64,000 nucleotides of DNA from Pollenia angustigena (Eukaryota; Arthropoda; Insecta; Diptera; Polleniidae): contig OV884059.1 in assembly GCA_930367215.1 (NCBI GenBank), positions 19,864,945 to 19,928,944 on the forward strand. Direction: 5' to 3'. The number at the start of each line of letters is the position of its first letter. Position 1 is the stretch's first letter. The notes beneath the pieces are model-generated. The model was given only the letters and a program-made list of their open reading frames with translations, was not told the DNA's origin and did no database searches. The position numbers were made by a program, and so were the translations under genes. Shown one piece after another: positions 22,851 to 34,390 of this stretch.

Positions 22851-23191
22851 GCCAATATTTAGAAGAAAATTATTTACAATTAACAGCTATGATTTAAACA
22901 TATGTACACATGAATCATATATGAATCCTTTTTTAATCACTCAGGTGATAAATCAGTTTTTAATCATCAAAACTGATCTGAAAAGAATCATTTGGGTGAT
23001 TTTAATAATCAGCCAAATGCTAGCTGGGTTGATGACTTTAATTTCTGAAGAACAAAAGCTCCTATATTAAAGTTGAAAGTACATATACCAAGGATACTAA
23101 TAGGTAAATACATAAAATTACAACTTTAAACTTGGAAATCTGCGTAAAAATACCACCTACACACGTATGTACTAGAGGTCTGCATGGCTGC

Positions 23192-23716
23192 TAGAGTTGT
23201 GTCGTTCCGGAACGACCTAGTTCCATTGAACGATTCCCTAAAAGGAACGGTGCGGACTTTTTCAATAGTTCATTTTTTGTCGTTCCTCGTTCCACAATTG
23301 CAATCCGTTGAATGATCACATATATTTTTGTAGGGTTATTTTTTTGTATTGATCAATGTTGCCGAGTTTTGTGTATTTTTGTCGTGGCATATAAAAAATT
23401 TCTAATTAAATCCATTACTAATGTGATCCAAAGCAATATATTTTAGCAATATGCCACTGATTATTATTTTTTACAAACATTTTAAAAAATACATAATTCT
23501 TATGTAGGTAGTTGTTACGCCACAACATAAAAACAAACAATAACACATATTTGATTGTTGACGTTTTAACGAACGACAGAGAAGTTTTTTCGTTCCTCGT
23601 TCATTCATTGTTCAAAGTAAAAAGCGGAACGATGAACGAAAGGAACGACCTAGTTCCTTTGATCTTTCGGATCGGTCGGAACGATTCCACAAAAGGAACG
23701 ATTTTGCCCAACTCTA
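23192..23716. mobile_element. 525-bp hAT-type MITE with 8-bp target duplication
   Basis: Ends TAGAGTTG with subterminal GGAACGAC / CGTTCC repeats in both orientations. A perfect 8-bp direct repeat ATGGCTGC flanks it (23184-23191 and 23717-23724). An 8-bp duplication with TAGxGxTG ends is the signature of hAT elements. The interior is non-coding. Confidence 0.93.
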
Positions 23717-23790
23717 ATGGCTGCGATAAAACGACACATGAATTCACATATCAAACTAGCAAGTAGTGTGTTGTGTGCAAGGTATATTTA

Positions 23791-24004
23791 TAGCAGGTAG
23801 CCGCGAGATTACAACAATTGTACAATAAAACAAACAACAGGGCTTTTTATTGTCGTTTTGTGATACGAACTGTCAAACAGCAAAGGGGTTGAAAAGAGAC
23901 AAAAGATACAGCAAAAAACTTGTTTACTATACAACATTTGACAGTTTGTATCACAAAACAAGCAAATAAAAATTAACCAGCTGGCTTTCCGAGACTACCT
24001 GCTA
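23791..24004. mobile_element. 214-bp MITE
   Basis: Ends TAGCAGGTAG.C and the inverse CTACCTGCTA with TA on both sides. A second inner inverted pair, TTTGTGATACGAACTGTCAAA and its inverse, gives it a two-layer hairpin. Confidence 0.83.
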
Positions 24005-24379
24005 TAAATCAGTGGTGATCATTTCATAGAGCAATTGCTTTTTGGCTCCACCCATCACTTTTTTATGCTCTTTTAATTCAGTTGTCTTTCAGACGGCAAA
24101 TAGTGCATTTGCTTGGCGGATGCTTTGGTTGATTTTTAAAAATAGTGCGTAAAAAAAATGTTCGTACCATTACGAAAATTTTTTATGATAAATACTGCAT
24201 TTTGTTTTTTTACCTTTAAAATATAAGGAAACATATTTTGTTTTACCAAATAGCAAATTAATTGTGCATTGAAGTATTAAACCGGTTTTTTAAACCAAAA
24301 CAATTTTTACGATTACATTTTTATAAAAATCTTTTCATTTACTTTTTTGTTGTACTGTATTTCAAAATTTGTCTCATAT

Positions 24380-24500
24380 TTACAATGTAGGCTTATGTCA
24401 AAATTTATACTAGCCCCCAAGGCTAGTGAAATTTTATTCACCTCAACAGTGTAAAAATTTTACTTCCATGGGTACTTTGCTACCGTTTCATATATACCCA
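24380..24500. mobile_element. Half-copy of the MITE at 54453-54981
   Basis: About 110 bp containing CAAAATTTATACTAGCCCC, GGCTAGTGAAATTTTA and TACTTTGCTACCGTTTCA match the right end of the 54453-54981 element at roughly nine of ten bases. The left half was not found nearby. Confidence 0.75.
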
Positions 24501-24514
24501 AATACGAAACAAAA

Positions 24515-24857
24515 CAGGTAACCCTCCTATAACACGGTAGATAGGTTCCTGGAAAACGCCGTGTTGTAGGAAAACGTGTTATATAAATATTTTTTTTAAA
24601 TCCATTGTTTTTATTAGAAATATGTACATACATATTGCTGAATCACTGAAATCTAACTAAATCGTAACAGGGATGCAAAAACTAGAACTTTTGTACTATT
24701 TTGGTACAATTTTAACAACTCAATCATGATAAAGTTTCAATTCCATTTTATCGTGTTAGAATGAAACCGTGTTGTAGATGAGGAGATTTCCGCAAATTAT
24801 TTTTCGTGTAAGATCGAAATCGTTTTGTAGGAAGCCGTCTTGTAGGAGGGTTACCTG
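24515..24857. mobile_element. 343-bp MITE
   Basis: Ends CAGGTAACCCTCCTA and the inverse TAGGAGGGTTACCTG. Interior repeats GTGTTGTAG / CCGTGTTGTAGG-like motifs. The flanks give no clear target duplication. Confidence 0.83.
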
Positions 24858-25784
24858 TATTTGGGGCATATTTTGTTGGAATTCTTTTATATTTGGCATA
24901 TATATAGTTCTAATAGATAAGATAAGTGTGCGAAATATTTTTTTCTATGATGTTTATTTGTCGAGTTACGGGGTGGTAAAGTGTTTTCGTTCTTTTTAAA
25001 AAAAATGTTTTTAAAAATTATCTTTTCGAAATAAAAACTAATTTATTTCAGCTATAAGGACCTTAAGAATTAAATTCTTTTATAGTCCAGAGGATTACAT
25101 GATGAACACAGTGCTCGAAATTGACACTTTTTAGACAAGCTGGGCACATGGCGTTTTAGCATAATTTGGGTACACTGAATCCAATAGTGCCCACCATTTT
25201 TTTATGTTAGCTCTTGTTTTCTAGATATACCGTTATTTTTAAAATGGAGGGGGTTGTACAACATATATTCGCGTAACTCAAAAACGGTTTAGTTTAGAAA
25301 TATAATGAAGAAAAGCATTGATGAATAAAAATATGCTTGAAGTTCAATAATTGTAACTAGGGCGTATTAAGGTCACACCCCTGGCCGACCTACCGAATGA
25401 AATTTTGTCAAACAGGTATGTCGGTGAACGATCATTTAATAATTTGTGTAAAAATAGTAGCTCTCGCATGCGAAGGTAGTCCACTAAGTCACAACCCAGA
25501 ATCATGGTTCTCCAGGATGAGACACAACTAAATCTTTGAATACCGTATACATAACGAGTCGCATTGTTAAACGAGACTTGCTATACACCACCGCACAGTT
25601 AACTGTACAATAAGACGTTTCTTGATCTCTGTCGGTGTGTAACCAGAGGTTATTCGTAGGTTGCGCAGTGTCATATACACACTGTGTAGGTACTACAATA
25701 TTAATATGATCACTGCATGACTAGGTACTTTACTTTTTCCACATTAGCAAGTGGTGTGTCGCCTGAGTTAACAATTGGAAATCA
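24858..25784. other. Spacer without recognised gene
   Basis: No ORF with recognisable content, and no inverted-repeat pair was noticed. The segment 25370-25780 is richer in G+C than its surroundings but gives no readable protein. Confidence 0.4.
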
Positions 25785-26252
25785 CACGCAGAGAAAAACT
25801 ATGGTTGGGCATGGTTACGGCAACAACACTATGTTTAATGTAACAATATATTGTTATCGTACACTAATAATTGGTTTTTTTATTTAATATTAACAATATT
25901 ATAGTAACTGTAAACATATCAATGTTTATCGCAATTATGAATTTGAGTATTGTTGACCGAAAAATAATTATTTTTCTAACAACTTAATTATGATAACTTT
26001 CTAAACATATTGAATTTCTCACAACCATATTATGATATTTAATAGCCATAACATGATAATTTTCTATACATTTATCATATTATGTTAAAGATGAAATCAA
26101 ACTATTTTTACTCTAATCATATTATGTTAGCGCCATTTGTAAAATAATTTTGAAGAAGTTGTGTCGTTTTTTTTATTTGTGAGCGGTTAAACAATTAAAA
26201 GATAAAATTCCATAAAAAATAAGCTTAAATAAATTAAAAAATTAAAATATTA

Positions 26253-26624
26253 GCGGAGTTCATTCAAGTATTAGTGATGTAATAGTGCAAATGCAAAATA
26301 TCATAGTTTTTTTGTAAAATCCAACAACAAAATACACAGAGATTTCGTTATATTTTATAAAAGTGCTACGATATTTCTGTGGTTTTCATGGGCAACCACG
26401 TATGACTTAAAACAAATTGTTCAGATAAGCCGAAAAACCATTTTTGATCAAACTATGGGCTAGGTATTGCACCTTTAAACTTTTTCATTACGTTAAAAAA
26501 AATTTAAAAAAAAAATGTAAAGAGCGTTCAACATCTTAAAATCGAAAAAATGGACACACGCGGTTGCCCATGAAAACCACAGATTTTTCATTTGCTCTTT
26601 TGCAAGCCTTATATTGAACTCCGC
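26253..26624. mobile_element. MITE with GCGGAGTTCA ends
   Basis: Short inverted ends GCGGAGTTCA / TGAACTCCGC flanked by TA on both sides. It is itself interrupted by the foldback at 26377-26583. Confidence 0.7.
26377..26583. mobile_element. Foldback MITE with TGTGGTTTTCATGGGCAACC arms
   Basis: Perfect inverted arms of about 22 bp at the two ends with inner imperfect pairing. It sits inside 26253-26624, the third layer of nesting at this site. Confidence 0.8.
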
Positions 26625-26726
26625 TATTTGATTAACATTAAGAAAGCCACAAAATAAAAAATCGATTCAAAAATATTTAAATTTATTTTGTATTTTTATG
26701 ACAGCTATGAAAGGTGCTGTATCATA

Positions 26727-27336
26727 AGGTGTGTTCCACAAGATCTCGGGCATGTTCGGACTAATGAGAGTAAAATGAAAATTACTCTCTAAATTTGCCG
26801 AAACTACACAAAATTGCTGGAACGCAAAAAACCATTTTTGCACTTCTTCAAATACTAATGCTGCTTACTTTTCAAATTAAGATCTATTTAAGTGATTTTA
26901 GACGTTTAAAAGTCATAACATAATAAAACCAAAACATTTGCATCATTGTAATTTTTTATATTTTGTTTTTTTTTTTTTATTAAAGATAAAGGAAAATACA
27001 TATGTATGCAACGTTTTTTAACGTTTTTAAAACTTTAATTTTTTCACAAAAACCTAACATTTAGCTTTTTAATATGTTTTTTAATTAAAACTAAACATTT
27101 TCTTTTGCTTGTAAATTTCCTGAATTATTTATCAGTTTCATATGTAAACAAAAACAGCTGATTGTTTTTTCTTGTCCGAACTAACCCAAAGAAAAAGTTC
27201 GTGCAAATTTGTACAGGAAATGAAAAAAATTTCTCTCTCAATTACTCTCTTAATTGCACAAAAATTGTTATGTGGAACGCTTTTGGGTAACTTTGTGCAA
27301 GTTCGGACTGTTTCGTTATGCATGTGGAACAGAGCT
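26727..27336. mobile_element. 610-bp MITE
   Basis: Ends AGGTGTGTTCCACA and inverse TGTGGAACAGAGCT, with subterminal TTCGGACT in both orientations. ATA flanks both ends (26724-26726, 27337-27339). Confidence 0.78.
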
Positions 27337-27831
27337 ATAATATGATTGCTTCTAAATTTATTATCATTAACATGATGATAATATGATTACTTCTTAGCTT
27401 ATTATGATTAACATGACAATAATATGATTAATTTCTTAGCTTATTATGATTAACATGACAATAATTTGATTACTTCTTAACTTAGTATGATTAACAGAAT
27501 AATAATATGATTAAGGGAAAAATATTATGATGTAATAGTACGAGTATATTTAGTCATAATATGATTCAATAATAATCTTAATATGGTGACTACAATCATA
27601 ATTCTTATCATAATATGTTGCTCTTAGAATATGTTTACCACAACCATGTTTTTTCTTTGCGTGCAAACAAAAAAAAAATATTGAGTAATTTTAATAGAAA
27701 ATCGATTGATCTTTAAATAAAAAAAATTAATTTGAAAAAACTAATTTTTTTTTCATTTGCAAAGCCAGAAATATGACCAATATAAATCAAAATTTTTCTA
27801 ACTTATTTATTTATTTATTTATTTCATTAAC

Positions 27832-27945
27832 GGCCATTTTCACCAAGTTCGGTTATAATTAACTATCGGTTATAGCTGTCAAAACATATTGGTAACCGGA
27901 ACTTTAATTGAAAGTTAGTTTTAACCGAACTTGGTGAAAATGGCC
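27832..27945. mobile_element. 114-bp hairpin MITE
   Basis: Arms GGCCATTTTCACCAAGTTCG and its exact inverse surround a middle that also pairs partly (GGTTATAATTAACT with AGTTAGTTTTAACC). It follows an ATTT microsatellite at 27803-27825. Confidence 0.82.
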
Positions 27946-28352
27946 ATAAATGTAATATAAAAAGCCACTCTAGGCCAATTAAAATATATATTACAAAGCA
28001 GTTTGCCTGAATACAGTTATAAATTAATTAATAATACAAAAATTATTTTAAAAATATATATAATAAAATAGAAAAAAAAAAAATGATTTTATTATTAAAT
28101 TAAATTAATCCTCAAACCGGTTTAGTTTTTTTCGGTTCCCCAACCAATAAAAAAGAAAAAACACAGAAAACAAAAGATCCCAGCAGTGTAGAAGCATTAA
28201 TAAAGACCAAAAAAATTTAGGAAACAAGTTTTATTATACATTTGTAAATACATATTTAATACACAACAAATGTATATATAAACATATGATTTTTATTTAA
28301 ATAATCAAGTGGAATATACATCTAATAAAACGGTCAGTAATTAACATTAAAG

Positions 28353-31085
28353 TTAATTACAAAGTATTCTATAAAGTTTTAGGCGGAATGCATTCTTAGA
28401 ATGAGAAAAAATTTTTAGTTCCAGAGGCAACCAGTTCCAACAACGCGCAGTTCTTACAATAAACGAATGTTCATAGAATCCATTATTAATTCTCGGAATC
28501 AAAACTGGCGGGTTCCTAGTAGAACGAGAAAAACTAAATTTAGAGCAGAGAGGTGTAGGCAACCCAGTTTTAATTACCCTGTAAAAAATATCAAATTTCG
28601 ACGTTGTATCAAATTGTGGAAGGAACAGCCAAGGAAAAGTTTGACATATTCAGAAATATGTTCACGTACTCGAATATTATAAACAAATCTAACGATCATA
28701 TTAACCACCCTATTTAACTTAGAAATCACATAGGAAAATGTAACCGTAAAAACCTCAAGACCATAAAGTATATTCGAAATTAACAGAGAATGAGCAGGAC
28801 AACATCTTATACGAAAAGGCAAGTAGGTGTTTGTTGAGTACAGTTTACGTAATATTCCAGAAATTTTACAACAGAGGTGGTCAATATGGTTCTCAAAAGT
28901 TTTTTCAATATATATACCTAAACATTTAAGTTTATCTACAAATACAACTGAAGAACCAGATATAGAAATGCGTAGATTTTGCAAATACAAATCACCATAA
29001 CCAAATACTAGGGCTTTCGTTTTAGTAGTATTAACAACCAAAGAATTCACAGATGACCATGATGAAAAACGATCAAGGTAATAATTAATTTCACTGCTAA
29101 AAGTGTCAACATCATTCCTGTTGCTATTAAACAGAAGCATAACGTCATCAGCAAATAACAATGATCTGCAGCATTCAGAGTCCAATTGGGCTGGTAAGTC
29201 ATTGATATATAAGATAAAAAGAAGTGGTCCCAAGACTGAACCCTGAGGCACACCGGAAGTAATTGCAAGTAAATTGGAACTTTCATCACTGACATTTACA
29301 AATTGAGATCTGTCAGTAAGATAAGACAATATAAGCTTGCAAGCCGTAGTAGAAAATTTAAAAAGTTCTTTCAATTTCCTAATCATAATAGCATAATTTA
29401 TTGAATTAAAGGCCTTAGCTAAATCAAGAGATACTAGTAAAGACAACTCACCATCATTTAGATTCCTCCTTATATCATCAGTCATGTCAAGCAAGAGAGA
29501 AGTAGTATTGTGATTACAACGAAAATCATATTGAGATGGAACAATAAGCCTTCGAACAGAATTTAACATTTGGTCCTTTAATACATATGTGTTCAACAGC
29601 TTTGGACAAAGAAGGGAGAATTGATATGGGTCTAAGATCATCAAGTGTCCGAACATTTCTACACTTTGGAATTGGAACTACCCGAGCTATTTGCCAAGAT
29701 TTAGGAAATATTGATGTAGTTAAAATCGAATTGACGTGATGAATTAGAAGGTTAGATACACAAGGATAAATAATCTTAACAAAACGAATGGGTATGGTAT
29801 CAATACCTACAGACTTAGACTTAACCCTACAGATCGCAATAAATAACTCCTCCTCACTAACACCACTAAAGGAAAAAGAACCATTAACATCAATAAAGGT
29901 GCTAAAATCCACATCATCACTTAGGGAATCAGACGAGTTAACAAAAAAAATCATTAATACTATCAACATCAAATTCATTACACCAACCATTATCCCCAGT
30001 TAGACCAGACTGCCTTAAAATTCTCCACATACCAGATGAGTCTATGCCACAAAATAATTTAGAATAATATGCTCTTCTCTCTTTACGTACAATATTTTTA
30101 TCCTTATTTCGGTATTTGCAGTACACATTCCAATTAAAAGTATTTCTATTTGAACGATAAGCCAAATAAGCCAAGTCTCTAAACGATGTTGCCAATAAAA
30201 TATTGTTAGATCTGAACCAACTGTTATCATCCATCTTTACTTTCTTTCTCACTGTAGGCACGTAAGTATAAAGGATGTTAAAAAAGAAACTAATAATAGA
30301 AGCTTGATAATCACCATCACTCGAATTAAAAAATGTATTAGTGTCAAATTCTGATATAACGGAAAATATACCCTCCCAATCAATATGATCAAAGTCTTTA
30401 TATTCAATCAACTTATCTGTATTTATGACATCCAACCAAAAAACCGCAAAAATCAAAGAATGGTGAGAAATAGCAGGACATGAAACTTGGTCAGAATAAC
30501 AAACCATAGAGTCATCACTAACTAGCCAATAATCTAGCAAAGATGTAGTGCCGTGAGCCCTGTCAAAGTGTGTTGGCCTTGAATTGTGAAAAACTGAAAG
30601 ATTACATCTCATACACATTAAGCGCAACAAGTAGGCTCTAGAAACATTAAACATATTGCAATTAAAATCGCCAACGACGATGACCTTGGAATAACGTAAA
30701 CAAATTTCATTATGAGAATTTTCGAATTCAACAATATCTTCATAAGGTAAATACACCACACCAAAAAGAGTTTTTACATTGTTAAAGGAAATTTCAATAA
30801 ACAAAGATTCACAACTATACAGAGATACTCTGTGTACAACTCTATACTTAAGTTTTCTTGATATATAAATACACACGCCACCACCTCTATTACGTATACG
30901 GTCATTTCGAACAAGATTATAGCCAGATATATTTATAGCTGCATTAGGAATAGAAGGCTTAAGCCACGTTTCGGAAATATCAATCAACTCAAAGTTGTTA
31001 TACGTAATTTGGCAACCTCATGAAATTTCACAGAACCACGCGAAGGACTAATGCTCTGGCAATTAACATGTGCCACCTAAATTAG
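28353..31085 (-). pseudogene. Non-LTR retrotransposon ORF2: endonuclease and reverse transcriptase, broken
   Basis: Reading the minus strand: an apurinic-type endonuclease starts HVNCQSI (about 31070), then ISETWLKPS, VVGDFNCN (about 30665) and SHHSLI (about 30455). Reverse transcriptase motifs follow: DDLRPISILP (about 29640), SLDLAKAFNSIN, SGVPQGSVLGPLLFILYIND (about 29230) and FADD (about 29150). The end, a WNWLPLEL-type tail, stops at 28353. This is the layout of the jockey/CR1-like lineage. Frameshifts near 30995, 29945, 29640 and 28565 inactivate it. No upstream gag-like ORF1 is seen, so the copy is 5'-truncated. An ATTT microsatellite at 27803-27825 could be its 3' tail, interrupted by the hairpin MITE. 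Confidence 0.9.
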
Positions 31086-31232
31086 CCTATTGTGTCGTTA
31101 TTATATTGTTAAAGTTTTATTGTGGGACCACTATTAGTTTAAAAGTTATTCAAGTTCTTTACACTCGTACATGTGGTTATTGCAATGTTGTACTGTAAAA
31201 GACGGGAAAGAATAAATTTAAATTTTTCTTAC

Positions 31233-32081
31233 CCTAAGTCTATACGAGCAATTTGTATTTGTTAACATAAGCAATAACGTCGGCAGAATGACGTCACAGA
31301 AATGTTCTATGTTTAACATTTTTTTCAGAGTGGAGTAAACGTGTGTCTAAACACAAAACAGAATTTGTATGTAAATAAATTTTCTTTGGCAACCAATTTA
31401 TTTTTAATTATTTTTTTTAGTATTAATTTGTAAATTTTGTATTTAAATTTTATGTATTTAGTTTAAACTTTTTCTTTTTTGTAACTGATAATTGATTTTG
31501 ACAGCTTGTGTTAAAAGATAATTGCTCAGCAATATATTACCGAAAACTGTTCCCGTACTCAAAGTTTGGTAAAGTGACAGAGCTTTTAAGAGAAAAATAT
31601 TCTTCTTCTTCTTGCACGAAGTAGCCCGTACTTTTTCTTTGGGTTGATTGGGAAAACTGTTTAACAATCAGCTGAATTAAAAAAAGAATTAAAATAAAAT
31701 ATATTAACAAAATAAACAATAGAAAATGTTAAAAAATGTAAGTACATGCTTGAATGTTACTTTTATACATGTTAATGTGTCATTTATGTATTTATTTGAA
31801 CGTTTTCATAGTAACGTTTTCTTTTGGGGTAAAAATCTGGTTTTTATTGTTCCCGTACTTTTGTACATTTTTGCCTATTAGTGAGAGCAATTTTTGTTTA
31901 CTCTCATTTTACCGAACTTTACCCAAAAAGTACGGGATCGCACCTATTATAACATTTGTTGCTGAACATGTGTTCAAATACATATTTATGCAGTCCACAC
32001 GTTAATATCTAGTGTTGGCAATAGAATTTGATAGTTGCTACGACAATAATTGCCAAACAAATTGCTCGTCTAGACTTAGGG
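31233..32081. mobile_element. 849-bp MITE with TTAC duplication and an internal nested inverted repeat
   Basis: Ends CCTAAGTCTA.ACGAGCAATT and inverse, flanked by TTAC on both sides (31229-31232, 32082-32085). Motifs CAATAACGTCGGCA and CAATAATTGCC link it to the GGGTCTCCACG family. Inside, GTTCCCGTACT...TTTGGTAAAG (31549) and its inverse (to about 31945) look like a second, nested element. Confidence 0.78.
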
Positions 32082-32142
32082 TTACTTCGACCTAATTTGT
32101 TGTTTTTGTTTTTACCGAAATTAGCCTACCCGTGTACTTATT

Positions 32143-32640
32143 CCCTGCAAATAATAGGACCAGTCCAAACACGCGTGTAAAGAGTAGTCCACAAGGGACC
32201 AGGACTAGTCCACAAGTAACCCAAACGTATGGAAAAAACCTGGTCTATTTAACATTACGATGTCCTAGGAGAGGACCATATAACCCACCTTTGGACCACT
32301 AAGGAGTAGTTTTAAAACTACTCCATGGTATATAACCCACCTTTGGACCAGTAAGGAGTAGTTTTAAAACTACTCCATGGTATACTCAAGAGGATTAGTT
32401 TTGAAGTCGTTTAAACACGAAAGCATGTCGTTAAAAAACGAAGACATGTCGTCTCACTACAAACACTTTAACAATGGTATGGTCCATGCTTGCATTACAT
32501 CGGACTAGTCCATTGCATAACATCGTAATGTTAAATAGACCAGGTTTTTTCCATACATTTGGGTTAGCTTTGGACTAGTCCTGGTCCCTTGTGGACTACT
32601 CTTTACACGCGTGTTTGGACTGGTCCTATTATTTGCAGGG
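32143..32640. mobile_element. 498-bp MITE (CCCTGCAAATAATAGG family), copy 1
   Basis: The ends CCCTGCAAATAATAGGACCA and inverse extend through a GTCC-rich arm of more than 100 bp. The middle has a direct repeat of a TTTGGACCA.TAAGGAGTAG unit that also contains its own palindrome around TTTTAAAA. Nearly identical to 61818-62243 over its left 330 bp, suggesting recent activity. Confidence 0.9.
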
Positions 32641-32783
32641 GGTTCATAAGTTTGAAAACACTCATACATACGTATCGGCTATGCATAGAAAAACTCAAAA
32701 TAAAACAAACAATAACGATTATATCAGTGCTGCAAACTTGGTTTAATTTTAAAACGGTAAAAAAGCTTAAAAAAATCTAATAT

Positions 32784-33376
32784 TTCAAAATCTGTTAAAA
32801 TTCTAAAAAAAATTCGTTAATTTAAAAATCGCATAAATTTGAATCCGCATAAAACGAGACCTGAGAGTTGTAAACTTAACACAAAGGTTGAAAACCGCTA
32901 ATATAAATAAAACAATTTAATCATAGGACCTGTTCGTAAATGCATCACTGCAGTGCATCACACAACCAAACATTGCTTTGCACGGCCAATTTAAGTTTGC
33001 TGTTGATCATTTTTGGCAGAAGCAATTTCTCCACTCCGTATTTAAAACTTGGTTGTGCGTCATCTGCTTAAGCAAAGTTTTTTAGGGCATTTAAATTTTT
33101 ATTTGCAGCGCAGTGATGCATTTACGAACAGGCCCATAATTACTATAAGCAGAATATCAAGTTTTTATTTATTGGAATAATAAATAATTTATAAAAAATT
33201 TACAATTTTTATCAACATCTTCAGCATTTAAAGTCTCCAGTCGTTTGATGTTCTTGTAGCTCAACGTTAGAGTACCGGAAGTGTTTAAATTATTGGATGA
33301 ATTCTATCTATCTAAATGTTGGAGGAAGGAATAGTATGTTAAGAAAAGCTATTCTACAATAAAACAAAATAAAAAG
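32784..33376. repeat. Tandem duplication, unit 1 (with MITE)
   Basis: This unit and the one at 33377-33742 agree almost base for base outside the inserted MITE. The other differences are a deletion of about 15 bp in unit 2 near 33625 and single changes. No gene is seen in the unit. Confidence 0.9.
32926..33135. mobile_element. 210-bp MITE, same family as 7437-7644
   Basis: Ends GGACCTGTTCGTAAATGCAT and inverse; ATA on both sides (32923-32925, 33136-33138). The second tandem unit preserves the uninterrupted site with a single ATA near 33516, so insertion followed or accompanied the duplication. Confidence 0.93.
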
Positions 33377-33742
33377 TTCAAAATCTGTTAAAATTCTAAA
33401 AAAATTCGTTAATTTAAAAATCGCATAAATTTGAATCCGCATAAAACGAGACCTGAGAGTTGTAAACTTAACACAAAGGTTGAAAACCGCTAATATAAAT
33501 AAAACAATTTAATCATAATTACTATAAGCAGAATAGCAAGTTTTTATTTAATAGAATAATAAATAATTTATAAAAAATTTACAATTTTTATCAACATCTT
33601 CAGCATTTAAAGTCTCCAGTCGTTTGAACGTTAGAGTACCGGAAGTGTTTAAATTATTGGATGAATTATATCTATCTAAATGTTGGAGGAAGGAATAGTA
33701 TGTTAAGAAAAGCTATTCTACAATAAAACAAAATAAAAAAGT
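33377..33742. repeat. Tandem duplication, unit 2 (empty site)
   Basis: 366-bp unit matching 32784-33376 minus the MITE. It ends at AAAACAAAATAAAAAAG, the same boundary as unit 1. Confidence 0.9.
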
Positions 33743-34390
33743 TGGAAAATGTTTGACAAACAGCAATGTTAATGAAATTATATCAAACATTTTCTACCTT
33801 TTTTTCTTTTATTTTTAAATTCAACAAAAACCATTAATATTTGTTGTGGTGTTATTTTTCACTATTTGTATTTTAATTTATTTTTTTTATGGAATAAGCA
33901 TTTTTTATTTAATCTTTGGTATAATTTAATAAATATTAAATATTAGTTACATATGTATGTATATATAATATTTTGACGTTTCTTCAAATGTAAGTAATTT
34001 GCCTAGTAAAAATTAATTATTTCTACTGCTACATCTGCCACCAAAATGCAATACATATTATTTTATTTTATAATTTTTTTCTATTTTGTTTTTGTTATTA
34101 AGTATAATAATTAAGTTAATAATTTTAATAATAATTTTTAATATAAATAAGTATGTATATATTTTATTTGTTAGATATAATTAAAATTTAAATTTTTGGT
34201 ATCTATTCGTTAATATATTGTTCCATATATGAATGTGCCTATATTTTGTTGTTGTTAATATAACTGAAGCTATTAGAGGAGTATAGGGGAAGAGAGTGAA
34301 ATATAAAGAAAAGGATCATCTGCAGCTCCACCACCATTCGCAAGACGACGGCGACAGCCGAAATCATCATAACCACCAGCAATATATGCA
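33743..34390 (-). other. Sequence downstream of CAPS, likely 3' untranslated region
   Basis: On the minus strand this A/T-rich stretch follows the CAPS stop codon and contains several AATAAA signals, for example near 33905 and 34165, and a long A-rich run near 33795-33820. Immediately after the stop, a second frame stays open for about 40 codons (34270-34390) with a Gly/Arg/Asp-rich composition. I see no other gene. Confidence 0.5.

Larger units (their letters stand above)
25785..27662. mobile_element. 1.9-kb inverted-repeat element carrying nested MITEs and an AT-rich tandem array
   Basis: Ends match as CACGCAGAGAAAAAC.ATGGTTG and its inverse. The right interior (27340-27530) is an array of four or five units of about 45 bp built on TTATGATTAACATGA.AATAATATGATTA; the left interior has related TTATGATA motifs. 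Three nested MITEs lie inside: 26253-26624, 26377-26583 within that one, and 26727-27336. No transposase is present. Class not assignable from the ends alone. Confidence 0.68.
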
